Assembly (NCBI GenBank): GCA_017415165.1
Contig: JAFQIY010000041.1
Location: forward strand, 186,001 to 250,000
DNA length: 64,000 bases
DNA from: Oscillospiraceae bacterium
Lineage (GTDB): Bacteria; Bacillota; Clostridia; Oscillospirales; Ruminococcaceae
Reading direction: 5' to 3'
Below the pieces are notes generated by a model. That model was not told the origin of the DNA. It worked only from the letters and a program-made list of their open reading frames with translations, and did no database searches. The position numbers and the translations under genes were made by a program. Shown here piece by piece: positions 1 through 6,649 of the stretch; position 1 is the first letter of the stretch; each line of letters begins with the position of its first letter.

Positions 1-187
1 TTGCCATATAGTCCATATACATTTTGCCGATTTCAACAGATGTTGTATTGAAACGTTGAGCAAGCTTATCAGCTTTGGCTCTAAGTATAGGTAAGCCCTC
101 ATCTAAAGGGACATCCTTTAATTCCAGTTCAACCTCTTTAGCCATCTGTTCAATTGCATTTTCGATAAGATATTTTGAATACGCCAT
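1..187 (-). CDS. Hypothetical protein, N-terminal fragment (runs off the left edge)
   Basis: The reverse strand opens with ATG at 187 and stays open for 62 codons to the window edge. The fragment begins MAYSKYLIENAIEQMAKEVE and looks like a small, soluble, mostly helical, acidic protein; I do not recognise the family. An AAAGGA ribosome binding site lies about nine bases before the start. It is the first full reading frame behind the leader peptide and two attenuator hairpins at 252-385, so its expression is probably conditional. Its neighbours suggest a mobile-element protein. The C-terminus is missing, so no function is offered. Confidence 0.65.
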   Translation of the reverse strand, partial: MAYSKYLIENAIEQMAKEVELELKDVPLDEGLPILRAKADKLAQRFNTTSVEIGKMYMDYMA

Positions 188-251
188 AATTCTAATCCTT
201 TCATTTATATAAATCCGCTAATCTCACTTACGGGATATTCTCTGTTAATGT

Positions 252-310
252 AAAAAGTCAGGGCATATCTCTACATTGGACTTCTCCTTTCCATAGAGTC
301 ACACCCTGAC
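252..310 (-). terminator. Second leader attenuator hairpin
   Basis: On the reverse strand GTCAGGG (304-310) pairs with CCCTGAC (257-263) and is followed by a run of five T (252-256), the form of an intrinsic terminator. A nested stem (CTCTA with TAGAG) fills the loop. The upstream arm encodes the last codons of the leader peptide, so a ribosome at its stop codon (299-301) would cover that arm. The loop also contains AAAGGAG followed by ATG TAG, a start-stop pair. Confidence 0.6.
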
Positions 311-376
311 ATAACAATTGAAATTAAAAAAGGTGACACTGAATAAACCATATCCATACAGATATAGCTTGTCCAT
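299..376 (-). CDS. Leader peptide, 25 codons
   Basis: A short reverse-strand frame starts at ATG 376 and ends TGA at 299. It has an AAGGTG ribosome binding site five bases ahead and a -35/-10 promoter just upstream (410-438). The 25-residue product starts MDKLYLYGYG and is rich in Tyr, Phe, Leu and Val. Its binding site lies in the 5' arm of one terminator-like hairpin and its last codons lie in the 5' arm of a second, so its translation would open both. It therefore looks like a regulatory leader for the gene starting at 187 rather than a functional protein. The signal that would alter its translation is unknown; ribosome-targeting drugs are one possibility by analogy with resistance-gene leaders. 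Confidence 0.6.
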   Translation of the reverse strand: MDKLYLYGYGLFSVTFFNFNCYVRV

Positions 377-385
377 CGTCACCTT
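326..385 (-). terminator. First leader attenuator hairpin
   Basis: On the reverse strand AAGGTGAC (378-385) pairs perfectly with GTCACCTT (330-337) and is followed by T residues. A smaller stem (ATATC/GATAT) sits in the loop. The first arm contains the leader peptide's Shine-Dalgarno sequence and the second lies inside its coding region, which ties hairpin formation to translation. Confidence 0.6.
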
Positions 386-412
386 GACAATCGATTTCGC
401 TTGTGGTATAAT
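384..412 (+). promoter_or_regulatory. Consensus promoter of the rightward small transcript
   Basis: TTGACA (384-389) and TATAAT (407-412) are separated by 17 bases, a perfect sigma-70/SigA promoter. Its -10 box overlaps that of the leftward promoter at 410-438, so the two are probably mutually exclusive. Confidence 0.75.
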
Positions 413-438
413 CTAATGGAATAAGATTACATCGTCAA
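410..438 (-). promoter_or_regulatory. Promoter of the leader peptide transcript
   Basis: On the reverse strand TTGACG (433-438) and TAGATT (410-415) are 17 bases apart. Transcription would begin near 403, giving a 5' leader of under 30 bases before the 25-codon frame. It is weaker than the overlapping rightward promoter by match to consensus. Confidence 0.5.
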
Positions 439-580
439 GGTGTGGTCTATTCACTTTATACATAGTTCTTGATTTTTTACCAGAAAATCAAGGACAATTT
501 TTAATGTGTGGGCAACAATAGCTCACAATCCATATTTACCAAGCCTCTTTAATGTTACCAGCATTAAGGAGGCATTTTTT
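419..580 (+). ncRNA. Candidate small RNA of about 160 nt
   Basis: The stretch begins at the expected start of a perfect promoter and ends at a strong intrinsic terminator (542-580). It has no frame above a few codons. It contains one internal hairpin (CTTGATTTT paired with AAAATCAAG around 470-495). It diverges from the leader-peptide transcript and carries AGGTGTGGTC, which recurs in inverted orientation in a palindrome at 2310-2334. I do not recognise an RNA family. It could instead be the leader of a longer message, but the terminator argues against that. Confidence 0.45.
542..580 (+). terminator. Intrinsic terminator of the small transcript
   Basis: GCCTCTTTAATG pairs with CATTAAGGAGGC with one mismatch and is followed by six T. 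Confidence 0.75.
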
Positions 581-610
581 CCTTTTGGTAGTATACTAAC
601 ATTATACATA

Positions 611-637
611 TTAGCACTCTCAATGTCAATGTGCTAA
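611..637. promoter_or_regulatory. CIRCE-like inverted repeat
   Basis: TTAGCACTC, nine bases, then ATGTGCTAA reproduces the 9-9-9 layout of the HrcA operator CIRCE, with two mismatches in the right arm. It lies about 50 bases upstream of the XRE gene's -35 box, not next to groES or dnaK. It may be a heat-shock operator or an unrelated operator that resembles it. Confidence 0.4.
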
Positions 638-687
638 TTATACAAAAAAATCAAATTTAATTTTATTAAATTCAACTTATTTGAATG

Positions 688-716
688 TTGACATTTTGAT
701 TTGTTTGTGTTATAAT
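688..716 (+). promoter_or_regulatory. Consensus promoter of the XRE regulator
   Basis: TTGACA (688-693), 17 bases, TATAAT (711-716), followed by a CGAGGAG ribosome binding site at 729-735 and ATG at 746. Confidence 0.75.
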
Positions 717-745
717 ATATACACGATACGAGGAGTGTATATATT

Positions 746-1474
746 ATGTCTTTATTTAATCAACGATTCAAGGAATTAAAAGAAGAAAAAGGTGTTATGC
801 TAAAAGACCTTGCTGCTGCACTTGATTATACCAGTTCTAAATTATCATACTATCTTAATAGTAATAACGCTGAACCACCTTATGACACATTGATAAAAAT
901 AGCTGAATATTTTAATGTATCAACGGATTATCTGTTAGGCATTTCAAATTTCAGAAATACTGACCAAGAGATTTCAGCAAGACTAATATCAGAAAGCGGA
1001 AACTCTTCGTGCGATGAAGTTAATATCACATTGGTAGATTTTTCGCATATCTTCAATGAATTATATATTAATCAAGAAGTACATAATCTTTTAGGTTCAT
1101 TTGATAGGATAACATTGCTACGTGAAGTTTTAGATTCATATTTAAATTTTTGTGAGTATGTTGTATGTAATACGACTAAATATAATAAACACAATACAGA
1201 TGAAAAAATGATTAATAACATTATCGATTCTGGATATGAAACAATTTATTATCTCAATGCATTTAGCAATGACATCATTGACGAAATATATGAAAATATA
1301 GATAAAATATATAACAATCCACAAACAGCTACAGTAATAAAAAATAAATTAAAAAAGCATATTAATTTTGAGATATTTCCTTCCAAAGAAACTAAAAATA
1401 ATGTATCATATATATTACAATCATATCTATTAAAAAAATCAAAAATGGACATCAAAATCGAAAAATATAAATAA
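746..1474 (+). CDS. XRE-family helix-turn-helix transcriptional regulator
   Basis: The 242-residue protein has an N-terminal Cro/C1-type helix-turn-helix (about residues 7-62, with LKDLAAALDYTSSKLSYYLN and STDYLLGIS as family hallmarks). A longer C-terminal region of unknown function follows and lacks the Ser/Lys pair of LexA-type self-cleaving repressors as far as I can see. It probably represses or activates element genes, perhaps itself, through the palindromes around it. It has its own consensus promoter and ribosome binding site. Base composition is strongly AT-rich, like the rest of the element. Which promoters it controls cannot be read from sequence. Confidence 0.8.
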   Translation: MSLFNQRFKELKEEKGVMLKDLAAALDYTSSKLSYYLNSNNAEPPYDTLIKIAEYFNVSTDYLLGISNFRNTDQEISARLISESGNSSCDEVNITLVDFSHIFNELYINQEVHNLLGSFDRITLLREVLDSYLNFCEYVVCNTTKYNKHNTDEKMINNIIDSGYETIYYLNAFSNDIIDEIYENIDKIYNNPQTATVIKNKLKKHINFEIFPSKETKNNVSYILQSYLLKKSKMDIKIEKYK

Positions 1475-1758
1475 CTTCTCATATTTCTCCATCTCCAAAG
1501 CAAAATAACCATAAATCCAGCACTCTATTTTCACTCTACAAATTATCTTCTGAAGCACTCACATCTCCAAATTAAAAGAAATACTCTTTTGTATTTCAGC
1601 TAAAAATCCACCTGCTCAAAATCATTATAAATAGTATAGCTGTAATCAAATTTGAATGGGATATTTGCCATTCTTCTGCGTTGTTGGTAAAGTTAGCAGG
1701 TAAAATCTAAAGCACCTGAAATGCCATTCAGATTCGTTAATTTCGATATGATTTGTGA

Positions 1759-2117
1759 GTGTCCGTTGTGGACACACAAAATCAGCCGTCCGAATTTCGG
1801 ACACTTGGTTTTACAACAATTACTTCCTGTTTTAAGTAGTCATTTACAGTAGCATTTTTATTGCTGCGAATTAATCTCTCTTTATAAAAATAGTTTATAT
1901 TTATACATTGGTCATTCCGTACCCCTAGGGTACTAACCAAATCAATTTTTCGTGTTTGAATAGTACCCCAAGGGTACATAAAGTTGTTTAACGTTTTTGT
2001 GGTCTGTCCGTTTTTCGGACTAACCCTAATCACCGTACATAGTGTTCAATCACATTCAAATGTACGAAATCCGTACATCTGAAACAAAATAAACATCAGC
2101 ACTAACCAAAATGGTTA
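1759..2117. repeat. Array of seven unlike short palindromes
   Basis: Seven perfect inverted repeats of about 15-19 bases share geometry but not sequence: 1759-1775 (GTGTCC/GGACAC), 1788-1802 (GTCCGAA/TTCGGAC), 1919-1933 and 1963-1977 (both GTACCC/GGGTAC), 2006-2020 (GTCCG/CGGAC), 2060-2078 (ATGTACG/CGTACAT), 2103-2117 (TAACCA/TGGTTA). All have arms of five to seven and spacers of one to five bases. Arms beginning GTCC or GTAC recur. Confidence 0.7.
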
Positions 2118-2309
2118 ATACTCACTACAAACAAATATTTTCTTTATTCTTTAAGAGAATATTGACAGCTACAGTTAAGCTGATTAACTACCTACAAATC
2201 GTGTATAGTTAAATATTCACTTTATCGGTAAAGGAAATAGTATTCTTCTGTAGGCACTTTCAATACGTTAGTACCTTATTGTTTTTTGATATGTTCAATT
2301 GAACTTTTC

Positions 2310-2334
2310 AGGTGTCGTCAAATTGACCACACCT
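2310..2334. repeat. 25-base near-perfect palindrome
   Basis: AGGTGTCGTCAA and TTGACCACACCT flank a central A, with 11 of 12 positions symmetric. The reverse strand contains AGGTGTGGTC, also found on the forward strand at 439-448 inside the small transcript. Confidence 0.6.
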
Positions 2335-2347
2335 CAATATCTTTGAT

Positions 2348-2426
2348 GTAAACTATACCCCCTATAGGTGTATACGGGTACTTATATTATAGGTACTTAA
2401 ATAGTTTCAATTGTAAACTATACCCC
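2348..2426. repeat. Direct repeat GTAAACTATACCCC, two copies
   Basis: Identical 14-mers lie at 2348-2361 and 2413-2426, and a third diverged copy (GTAAACTATGCCC) lies near 3973. The second copy forms an inverted repeat TAGTTT/AAACTA with the bases just before it. Confidence 0.6.
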
Positions 2427-2447
2427 TCCCCACTATTATAAATAGAA

Positions 2448-2478
2448 ATAGCCATTACCCGTTTTGAGTAATGGCTAT
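2448..2478 (-). terminator. Terminator-like hairpin after the Fic gene
   Basis: ATAGCCATTAC and GTAATGGCTAT form a perfect 11-bp stem eight bases beyond the Fic stop codon. The T-run on the reverse strand is short. Confidence 0.6.
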
Positions 2479-2485
2479 AATTTTA

Positions 2486-3700
2486 TCAATTGGTTTCTGC
2501 TTCAATGTATTTATCCAATTCAGTAAGGTCAAAGCTACAGTACATCAACCTGTTCTGCTTTTGCTTTATCAAGATGTTTTGAGGAATGTTCTTCATATAC
2601 TTATTAATAGTATTGTATGATACTTTTAAATGCTCCTCAAGTTCTTTGAACGATATTCCCCAGTTTGAAAACAATGTTGCCTGAACAAGTACATAATACA
2701 ACTCAAATATTACTTTGTCATTAGTAAACATTTCAGAAAGTGCATTTTCATAATATTCAAGAGCATCTACACGTTTTCTTAATGCTAAACTAAGCTGCTT
2801 TTCGGACATATCGACAATTTCCAAGAACATTTCAACAAATGGAGTTAAGTCTCCCCTATTATTTGGATGATTGCACACTTTGAATGCTTCATAATACTTG
2901 TTGATATTCTCTTTAATTGTATATGAAATACGATAACCAATAAGGTGATTTAGTTCATGAGACAGCATATAGCTACTTATAAAACGGCTTGTTCTTCCAT
3001 TTCCATCATAAAATGGATGAATAAATCCAAATAAATAATGGAATATAGCTGTTCTGATTAATGTATCTATGCTGTCATTATTGAGAATATCAAGTGACTT
3101 TTCCATTATCTCAATAATTTTTGATTCAGGATATAAGCCCTTATGAATTTCTTTTTGAGTTGCTGAATATACACTTACAGAACTTTTTCTAAATATTTTT
3201 CCATCAGGAATGTTTTCAGGATTTGACGTTTTTATTTCATCCAAGAAAATATCATTATAGATATTTCTTATATCCTGACAAGTATTCATAGGTATATGTT
3301 CACCATTAATAAGCAATAAATATTTTTTTACTAATCCCCAAAAACGCTGTTTCTCATTATGTTGTGATAAGTCATTGAGAATGGCATCAATTTCTTTTCG
3401 TGTGCTGTGAACACCTTCAATATTGTTAGTTAAAACAATCTCATCAATAAGACAACGATTTTCAAATTGTCTTATTGCTTTTGGTGGTAATAAGCCATAA
3501 AGATAACAAATCTCTTTATCAGTTCTTTCAATGGATACCATTAATTTATATATATATACTGTTTGGCAAAAGAACGCTTGATATTCTCCGATATTGATAT
3601 TGAACTTAATCGTATCATCTGAAGTGGAACGTCTTTCATATTCTTTTTTATGTTCATTGTTATCTGCATAGAATAACTTATATAAGGACTGCTTTGACAT
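2486..3700 (-). CDS. Fic-domain protein (AMP-transferase type) with winged-helix tail
   Basis: The 404-residue protein carries the Fic motif HPFYDGNGRTSR at residues 228-239, with the catalytic His and phosphate-binding residues intact. An inhibitory-helix motif TNNIEG lies at 91-96 ([S/T]xxxE[G/N]), placing it among N-terminally autoinhibited (class II-like) Fic enzymes, which usually AMPylate proteins. The C-terminus (about 335-390) reads as a DNA-binding winged helix (FKELEEHLKVSYNTINKYM). I chose ATG 3700 over an upstream TTG because GAGAGGTG sits just ahead of it. It stands alone, with an operator-like palindrome between promoter and gene, suggesting autoregulation. Targets are unknown; no antitoxin gene is needed in this class. 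Confidence 0.88.
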   Translation of the reverse strand: MSKQSLYKLFYADNNEHKKEYERRSTSDDTIKFNINIGEYQAFFCQTVYIYKLMVSIERTDKEICYLYGLLPPKAIRQFENRCLIDEIVLTNNIEGVHSTRKEIDAILNDLSQHNEKQRFWGLVKKYLLLINGEHIPMNTCQDIRNIYNDIFLDEIKTSNPENIPDGKIFRKSSVSVYSATQKEIHKGLYPESKIIEIMEKSLDILNNDSIDTLIRTAIFHYLFGFIHPFYDGNGRTSRFISSYMLSHELNHLIGYRISYTIKENINKYYEAFKVCNHPNNRGDLTPFVEMFLEIVDMSEKQLSLALRKRVDALEYYENALSEMFTNDKVIFELYYVLVQATLFSNWGISFKELEEHLKVSYNTINKYMKNIPQNILIKQKQNRLMYCSFDLTELDKYIEAETN

Positions 3701-3803
3701 AATCTCACCTCTCAATATATTTTGATGCCATATGCTTCATTTTATTCATATCAAACTCAAAACGTTAAGTAATTTGAGGTTCAAACTATATGTATAGTAT
3801 TTT

Positions 3804-3834
3804 AAAACTCAAAAATAGGGCGATTTTGAGTTTT
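3804..3834. promoter_or_regulatory. Operator-like palindrome upstream of fic
   Basis: AAAACTCAAAA and TTTTGAGTTTT flank nine bases, an 11-bp perfect inverted repeat just downstream of the fic -10 box. A direct repeat AAGTAATTTGAG lies on each side (near 3772 and 3871). Confidence 0.6.
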
Positions 3835-3842
3835 ATATTTTG

Positions 3843-3871
3843 ATTATATCACTTGCATTTCATATTGTCAA
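3843..3871 (-). promoter_or_regulatory. Consensus promoter of fic
   Basis: On the reverse strand TTGACA (3866-3871), 17 bases, TATAAT (3843-3848). The rest of the gap to the Uma2 gene (3880-4060) shows nothing further except the diverged 14-mer repeat near 3973. Confidence 0.75.
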
Positions 3872-4063
3872 GTAATTTGAGATTTGATTTTTCGATTCGG
3901 TAACGAAAAATTCAGCCGTGAGTAGAGTGGAACTACTACACCTATATACCACATAATCACTTGCTTTTTAAATGTAAACTATGCCCGTGTACCTGCTCCC
4001 TGCTCTGATTACTACCACTGTACACGCTGCACAACGCTATAATTATACTATATAATAGTACAA

Positions 4064-4100
4064 AAAAGGTACAACCATTTTTATTATGGCTGTACCTTTT
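4064..4100 (-). terminator. Terminator after the Uma2 gene
   Basis: AAAAGGTACAGCCA pairs with TGGTTGTACCTTTT and is followed by T residues on the reverse strand; it may also work in the other direction. Confidence 0.7.
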
Positions 4101-4119
4101 ATTATTTGTGTTGTAGTTA

Positions 4120-4674
4120 TTACTGAAGCAAATCACTAATGCAAATTTTTAAAGGCTCTGCATTGTCCTTGTATAAATCAACTGTGATTTCATCATCAAA
4201 ACTATAGAACTCCAAAATATTTGATTTACCATACAAATATACTATAACCTTGTCATTTGTCGGGTCAATTATCCAGTATTCCTTGACACCAGCATTTTTA
4301 TATAGTAGCAATTTATCTTTGTAGTCTCGTTCTGAATTGTTTGGTGATACTATTTCAATTATCCAATCAGGAGCACCATTGTATTTTTGTTCGTCAAAGT
4401 TCTCAGGCTTACACGCTACAAAAATATCAGGTATAACAATAGTATCATCGTTCAACTTTACATCTGTAGGGGCATTAAATACTTCACACTTGCCTTTATT
4501 TTTATTGATGTAATTAGTTATAAAGTTTGTTACCCTTGCCGATATTCTTTGATGCTTTATATTTGGTGACGGTGACATATCTACTATTATGCCGTTGATA
4601 AGTTCGCAAGGCTCTTGTAAATCAAGCTTGTAAAATTGTTCTGCTGTGTATCTTTGTTCGTTTGTCATTGGCAT
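4120..4674 (-). CDS. Uma2-family endonuclease (DUF820)
   Basis: The 184-residue protein matches the Uma2/DUF820 family of PD-(D/E)XK-fold putative nucleases. Visible hallmarks are the N-terminal ELINGIIVDMSPSP block (20-37), the IPDIFV strand with D83, DWIIEIVSP with E107, and a Lys/Tyr helix leading into GVKEYWIIDP (129-138). Length is normal for the family. ATG 4674 follows AAGGAGTGATTTT. It is monocistronic with its own terminator. The family is widespread in cyanobacteria and mobile elements; its cellular role is unsettled, so substrate is not claimed. Confidence 0.85.
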   Translation of the reverse strand: MPMTNEQRYTAEQFYKLDLQEPCELINGIIVDMSPSPNIKHQRISARVTNFITNYINKNKGKCEVFNAPTDVKLNDDTIVIPDIFVACKPENFDEQKYNGAPDWIIEIVSPNNSERDYKDKLLLYKNAGVKEYWIIDPTNDKVIVYLYGKSNILEFYSFDDEITVDLYKDNAEPLKICISDLLQ

Positions 4675-4889
4675 AAAATCACTCCTTTTTGTGATGAAAC
4701 ATTGTTATTTTCTCCTATGATACTATTTAAAATGATGTTTATTATATTGTTTATCTCCTTTATAGTACCATTTAAACAGGCTTACAGCCTTTATTTATAG
4801 GGTTTTGTGCTGATTTTATAGCTATGTTATGTGTTGTAAAAGGAATATGGTGTTATTTGATAACTTTTATTATGTTTTACTCCTTTGCA

Positions 4890-5114
4890 CTAATTTTCTG
4901 AAGAAGTTTCTTCTTCATCTGGTACATATTCCATTATATCCGCAGGCTGACAATCTAATAATTTACATAATTCAATAATCGTTGATGTATTTACATTATT
5001 ATTCTTAACAAGTCTATCAACAATAGTTGGTGAAAAGCCATTTTTACGCAAATCAAATTTTTTTATTTCCTTTATCTCCATTAGTTCAAACAATTTTCTA
5101 TATGAAATTCCCAT
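4890..5114 (-). CDS. Small XRE/Cro-type regulator divergent from ardA
   Basis: A 74-residue single-domain Cro/C1-type helix-turn-helix protein (recognition part FSPTIVDRLVKNNNVNTSTI, then CKLLDCQPADIMEYVP, a common ending in this group) with an acidic tail. It starts at ATG 5114 after GAGGTG. It is transcribed divergently from ardA across a 200-base region with repeated TGTACA sites that include both -10 boxes, so it is a good candidate to repress both promoters. A similar small HTH protein occurs at 36456-36665 in the core genome but in a different operon. Confidence 0.8.
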   Translation of the reverse strand: MGISYRKLFELMEIKEIKKFDLRKNGFSPTIVDRLVKNNNVNTSTIIELCKLLDCQPADIMEYVPDEEETSSEN

Positions 5115-5135
5115 ATATATTCACCTCTATAATTA

Positions 5136-5263
5136 ATTGTACATTAATTATTATTTTTTGTCAAGCGAGTTTATTGTATACAAATGTGTACAATATCAAT
5201 AAAAACAAATGTATATTTTTGTGTACATTACGAATTGTATTTGTGTATCGAATAGTGTACAAT
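5136..5263. promoter_or_regulatory. Divergent promoters with repeated TGTACA operators
   Basis: Leftward: TTGACA (5159-5164) and TACAAT (5136-5141), 17 apart. Rightward to ardA: TTGTAT (5235-5240) and TACAAT (5258-5263), 17 apart. The palindrome TGTACA occurs at 5138, 5187, 5222 and 5256, and TTGTATACAA at 5174-5183. The first and last copies overlap the two -10 boxes, as expected of repressor sites. Confidence 0.65.
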
Positions 5264-5314
5264 AATATCAATGAAACAAACACAAACCAAATAAAAATTA
5301 GGAGGTACACAACT

Positions 5315-5821
5315 ATGACAGCTACAACATTATTAAAGGTATTTATCACAAACTTAGGCAAGTACAACGAAGGTGAGTTAATCGGTGAATGGGTAAGCCT
5401 TCCAGTAGATGAAAGCGAACTTGAAGAAGTTCTGGAGCGTATTGGTATCAATGAACAGTATGAGGAATACTTCATCACAGACTTTGAAACAGAAATTGAC
5501 GGTTTGAACGTTGACGAATACAGCAACATTGAAGAACTTAATGAACTTGCTGAACAGCTTGAAAACCTTGATGAATATGACCTTGAAAAAGTCGGTGCAA
5601 TCATTGAAGCATACGGAGCAGACCTTCAGGAAGCTATTGAAGATATAGACAATTATACATATTACAACGGTAAAACTCTTGAAGAAGTAGCCTATGAAAT
5701 CGTTGAAGAATGTTATGAACTTCCTGAAATTGCACAGCGTTACTTTGATTATGAAGCATTTGCAAGGGATTTAGGTTTTGACGGTTACGAAGAAACAACA
5801 AATGGCGTTATATATCGTTAA
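5315..5821 (+). CDS. ardA: ArdA-family antirestriction protein
   Basis: The 168-residue, very acidic protein fits ArdA, a DNA mimic that blocks type I restriction enzymes while a mobile element enters a new host. Family signatures seen are the GEWVSLPVDESELEEVLERI block early on, the repeated acidic helices, and the closing ARDL region. The start ATG 5315 follows a strong TAGGAGG; longer in-frame extensions upstream would cross the divergent promoter. It leads a rightward run of small genes to about 9.7 kb and is probably controlled by the XRE protein encoded opposite. Confidence 0.9.
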   Translation: MTATTLLKVFITNLGKYNEGELIGEWVSLPVDESELEEVLERIGINEQYEEYFITDFETEIDGLNVDEYSNIEELNELAEQLENLDEYDLEKVGAIIEAYGADLQEAIEDIDNYTYYNGKTLEEVAYEIVEECYELPEIAQRYFDYEAFARDLGFDGYEETTNGVIYR

Positions 5822-5913
5822 TACATAAAGGCTTCTAAAGGGTTGAGCCTATCAGCCCTATTCCAAAGGCTTAAAGCCTTATACATTAACATTATTTTAT
5901 AGGAGGTTGCCAT

Positions 5914-6189
5914 ATGAGCAATATCGAACTTACAAGTAAAATCGAGAACATCAAGACATTACAGACAATGATTGACGAACTCACAGCAGAAATGGAAGCT
6001 GTAAAAGATGAAGTCAAGGCTGAAATGAACGCAAAGGGCGTTGATGAAATGACGGTTTCCTGTTTTAAGGTACGTTACAAGGAAGTTAAGTCCAGCAGAT
6101 TCGACAGTACAGCATTTAAGAAGACACACGCTGACCTTTATGAGCAGTATTGCAAGACTACATTTTCAAAGCGTTTTTCAATCGCATAA
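5914..6189 (+). CDS. Small coiled-coil protein of unknown function
   Basis: A 91-residue protein with an N-terminal amphipathic helix (about 5-42, rich in Glu and Lys) and a basic C-terminal part (KVRYKEVKSSRFDSTAFKKT). It follows a clear AGGAGG. This composition recalls small phage and element proteins found beside recombination functions, but I cannot name the family with confidence. It lies 92 bases after ardA in the same direction. Confidence 0.7.
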   Translation: MSNIELTSKIENIKTLQTMIDELTAEMEAVKDEVKAEMNAKGVDEMTVSCFKVRYKEVKSSRFDSTAFKKTHADLYEQYCKTTFSKRFSIA

Positions 6190-6195
6190 GAAAAA

Positions 6196-6289
6196 GCCCT
6201 TATGCAAGCTACCAACAAGCACAAGGGCATAGCAACTCCCAATCACTACAAAGGGCGGTTACTGTTTAAATTATAGCACTGACCGCCCT
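6196..6289 (+). terminator. Two hairpins between small genes
   Basis: GCCCTT (6196-6201)/AAGGGC (6223-6228) and AGGGCGGT (6252-6259)/ACCGCCCT (6282-6289). Neither has a strong T-run, so these are attenuators or processing sites at best. Confidence 0.4.
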
Positions 6290-6316
6290 ATTAAGTCAAT
6301 AACTTATGGAAGTTTT

Positions 6317-6631
6317 ATGGATAACATTCAGAACGTTATAAACGATACAACAGATATTATTTGCTACATTGAACAAGCAAAAGCAGTTATTTTAGGCATA
6401 CAAGCTATTATGGATAATTTTGATTTCGGTGAATTTAGATTGCTCATAGATGATTTGTATGAAAATAAGCTTAGTACACTTGAAAACAAAATCACAGACA
6501 GTATTTGTGCTATTGATACCCTTATCACTCTTTCACACGATAAAGCCGTACTTGCTTCAGATAAACTTGCAGATATAAAAAGAACTGAAACAAAGGGAAA
6601 ATCAATCAAATCATTGTTATGTCAACACTAA
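6317..6631 (+). CDS. Hypothetical helical protein
   Basis: A 104-residue, mainly helical protein without recognisable motif. Its ribosome binding site is weak (GGAAG about eight bases ahead of ATG 6317). It lies in the collinear cargo run downstream of ardA and has the same AT-rich codon use. No function is assigned. Confidence 0.55.
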   Translation: MDNIQNVINDTTDIICYIEQAKAVILGIQAIMDNFDFGEFRLLIDDLYENKLSTLENKITDSICAIDTLITLSHDKAVLASDKLADIKRTETKGKSIKSLLCQH

Positions 6632-6649
6632 TTAATCGGAGGTTTTACA

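Larger units (their letters stand above)
1475..2447. other. Long non-coding tract of the element
   Basis: No credible gene lies here. The 83-codon reverse frame at 1782-2033 starts with GTG, has no ribosome binding site and runs through palindromes. From 1475 to about 1755 I see nothing definite. From 1759 to 2426 the tract is packed with short inverted and direct repeats, listed separately. Such tracts in mobile elements can be transfer or replication origins or regulator-binding arrays; nothing here decides which. Confidence 0.5.

Noticed and set aside
1782-2033. 83-codon reverse frame in the palindrome tract
   Set aside because: GTG start without ribosome binding site; the frame runs through several palindromes and gives no recognisable protein.
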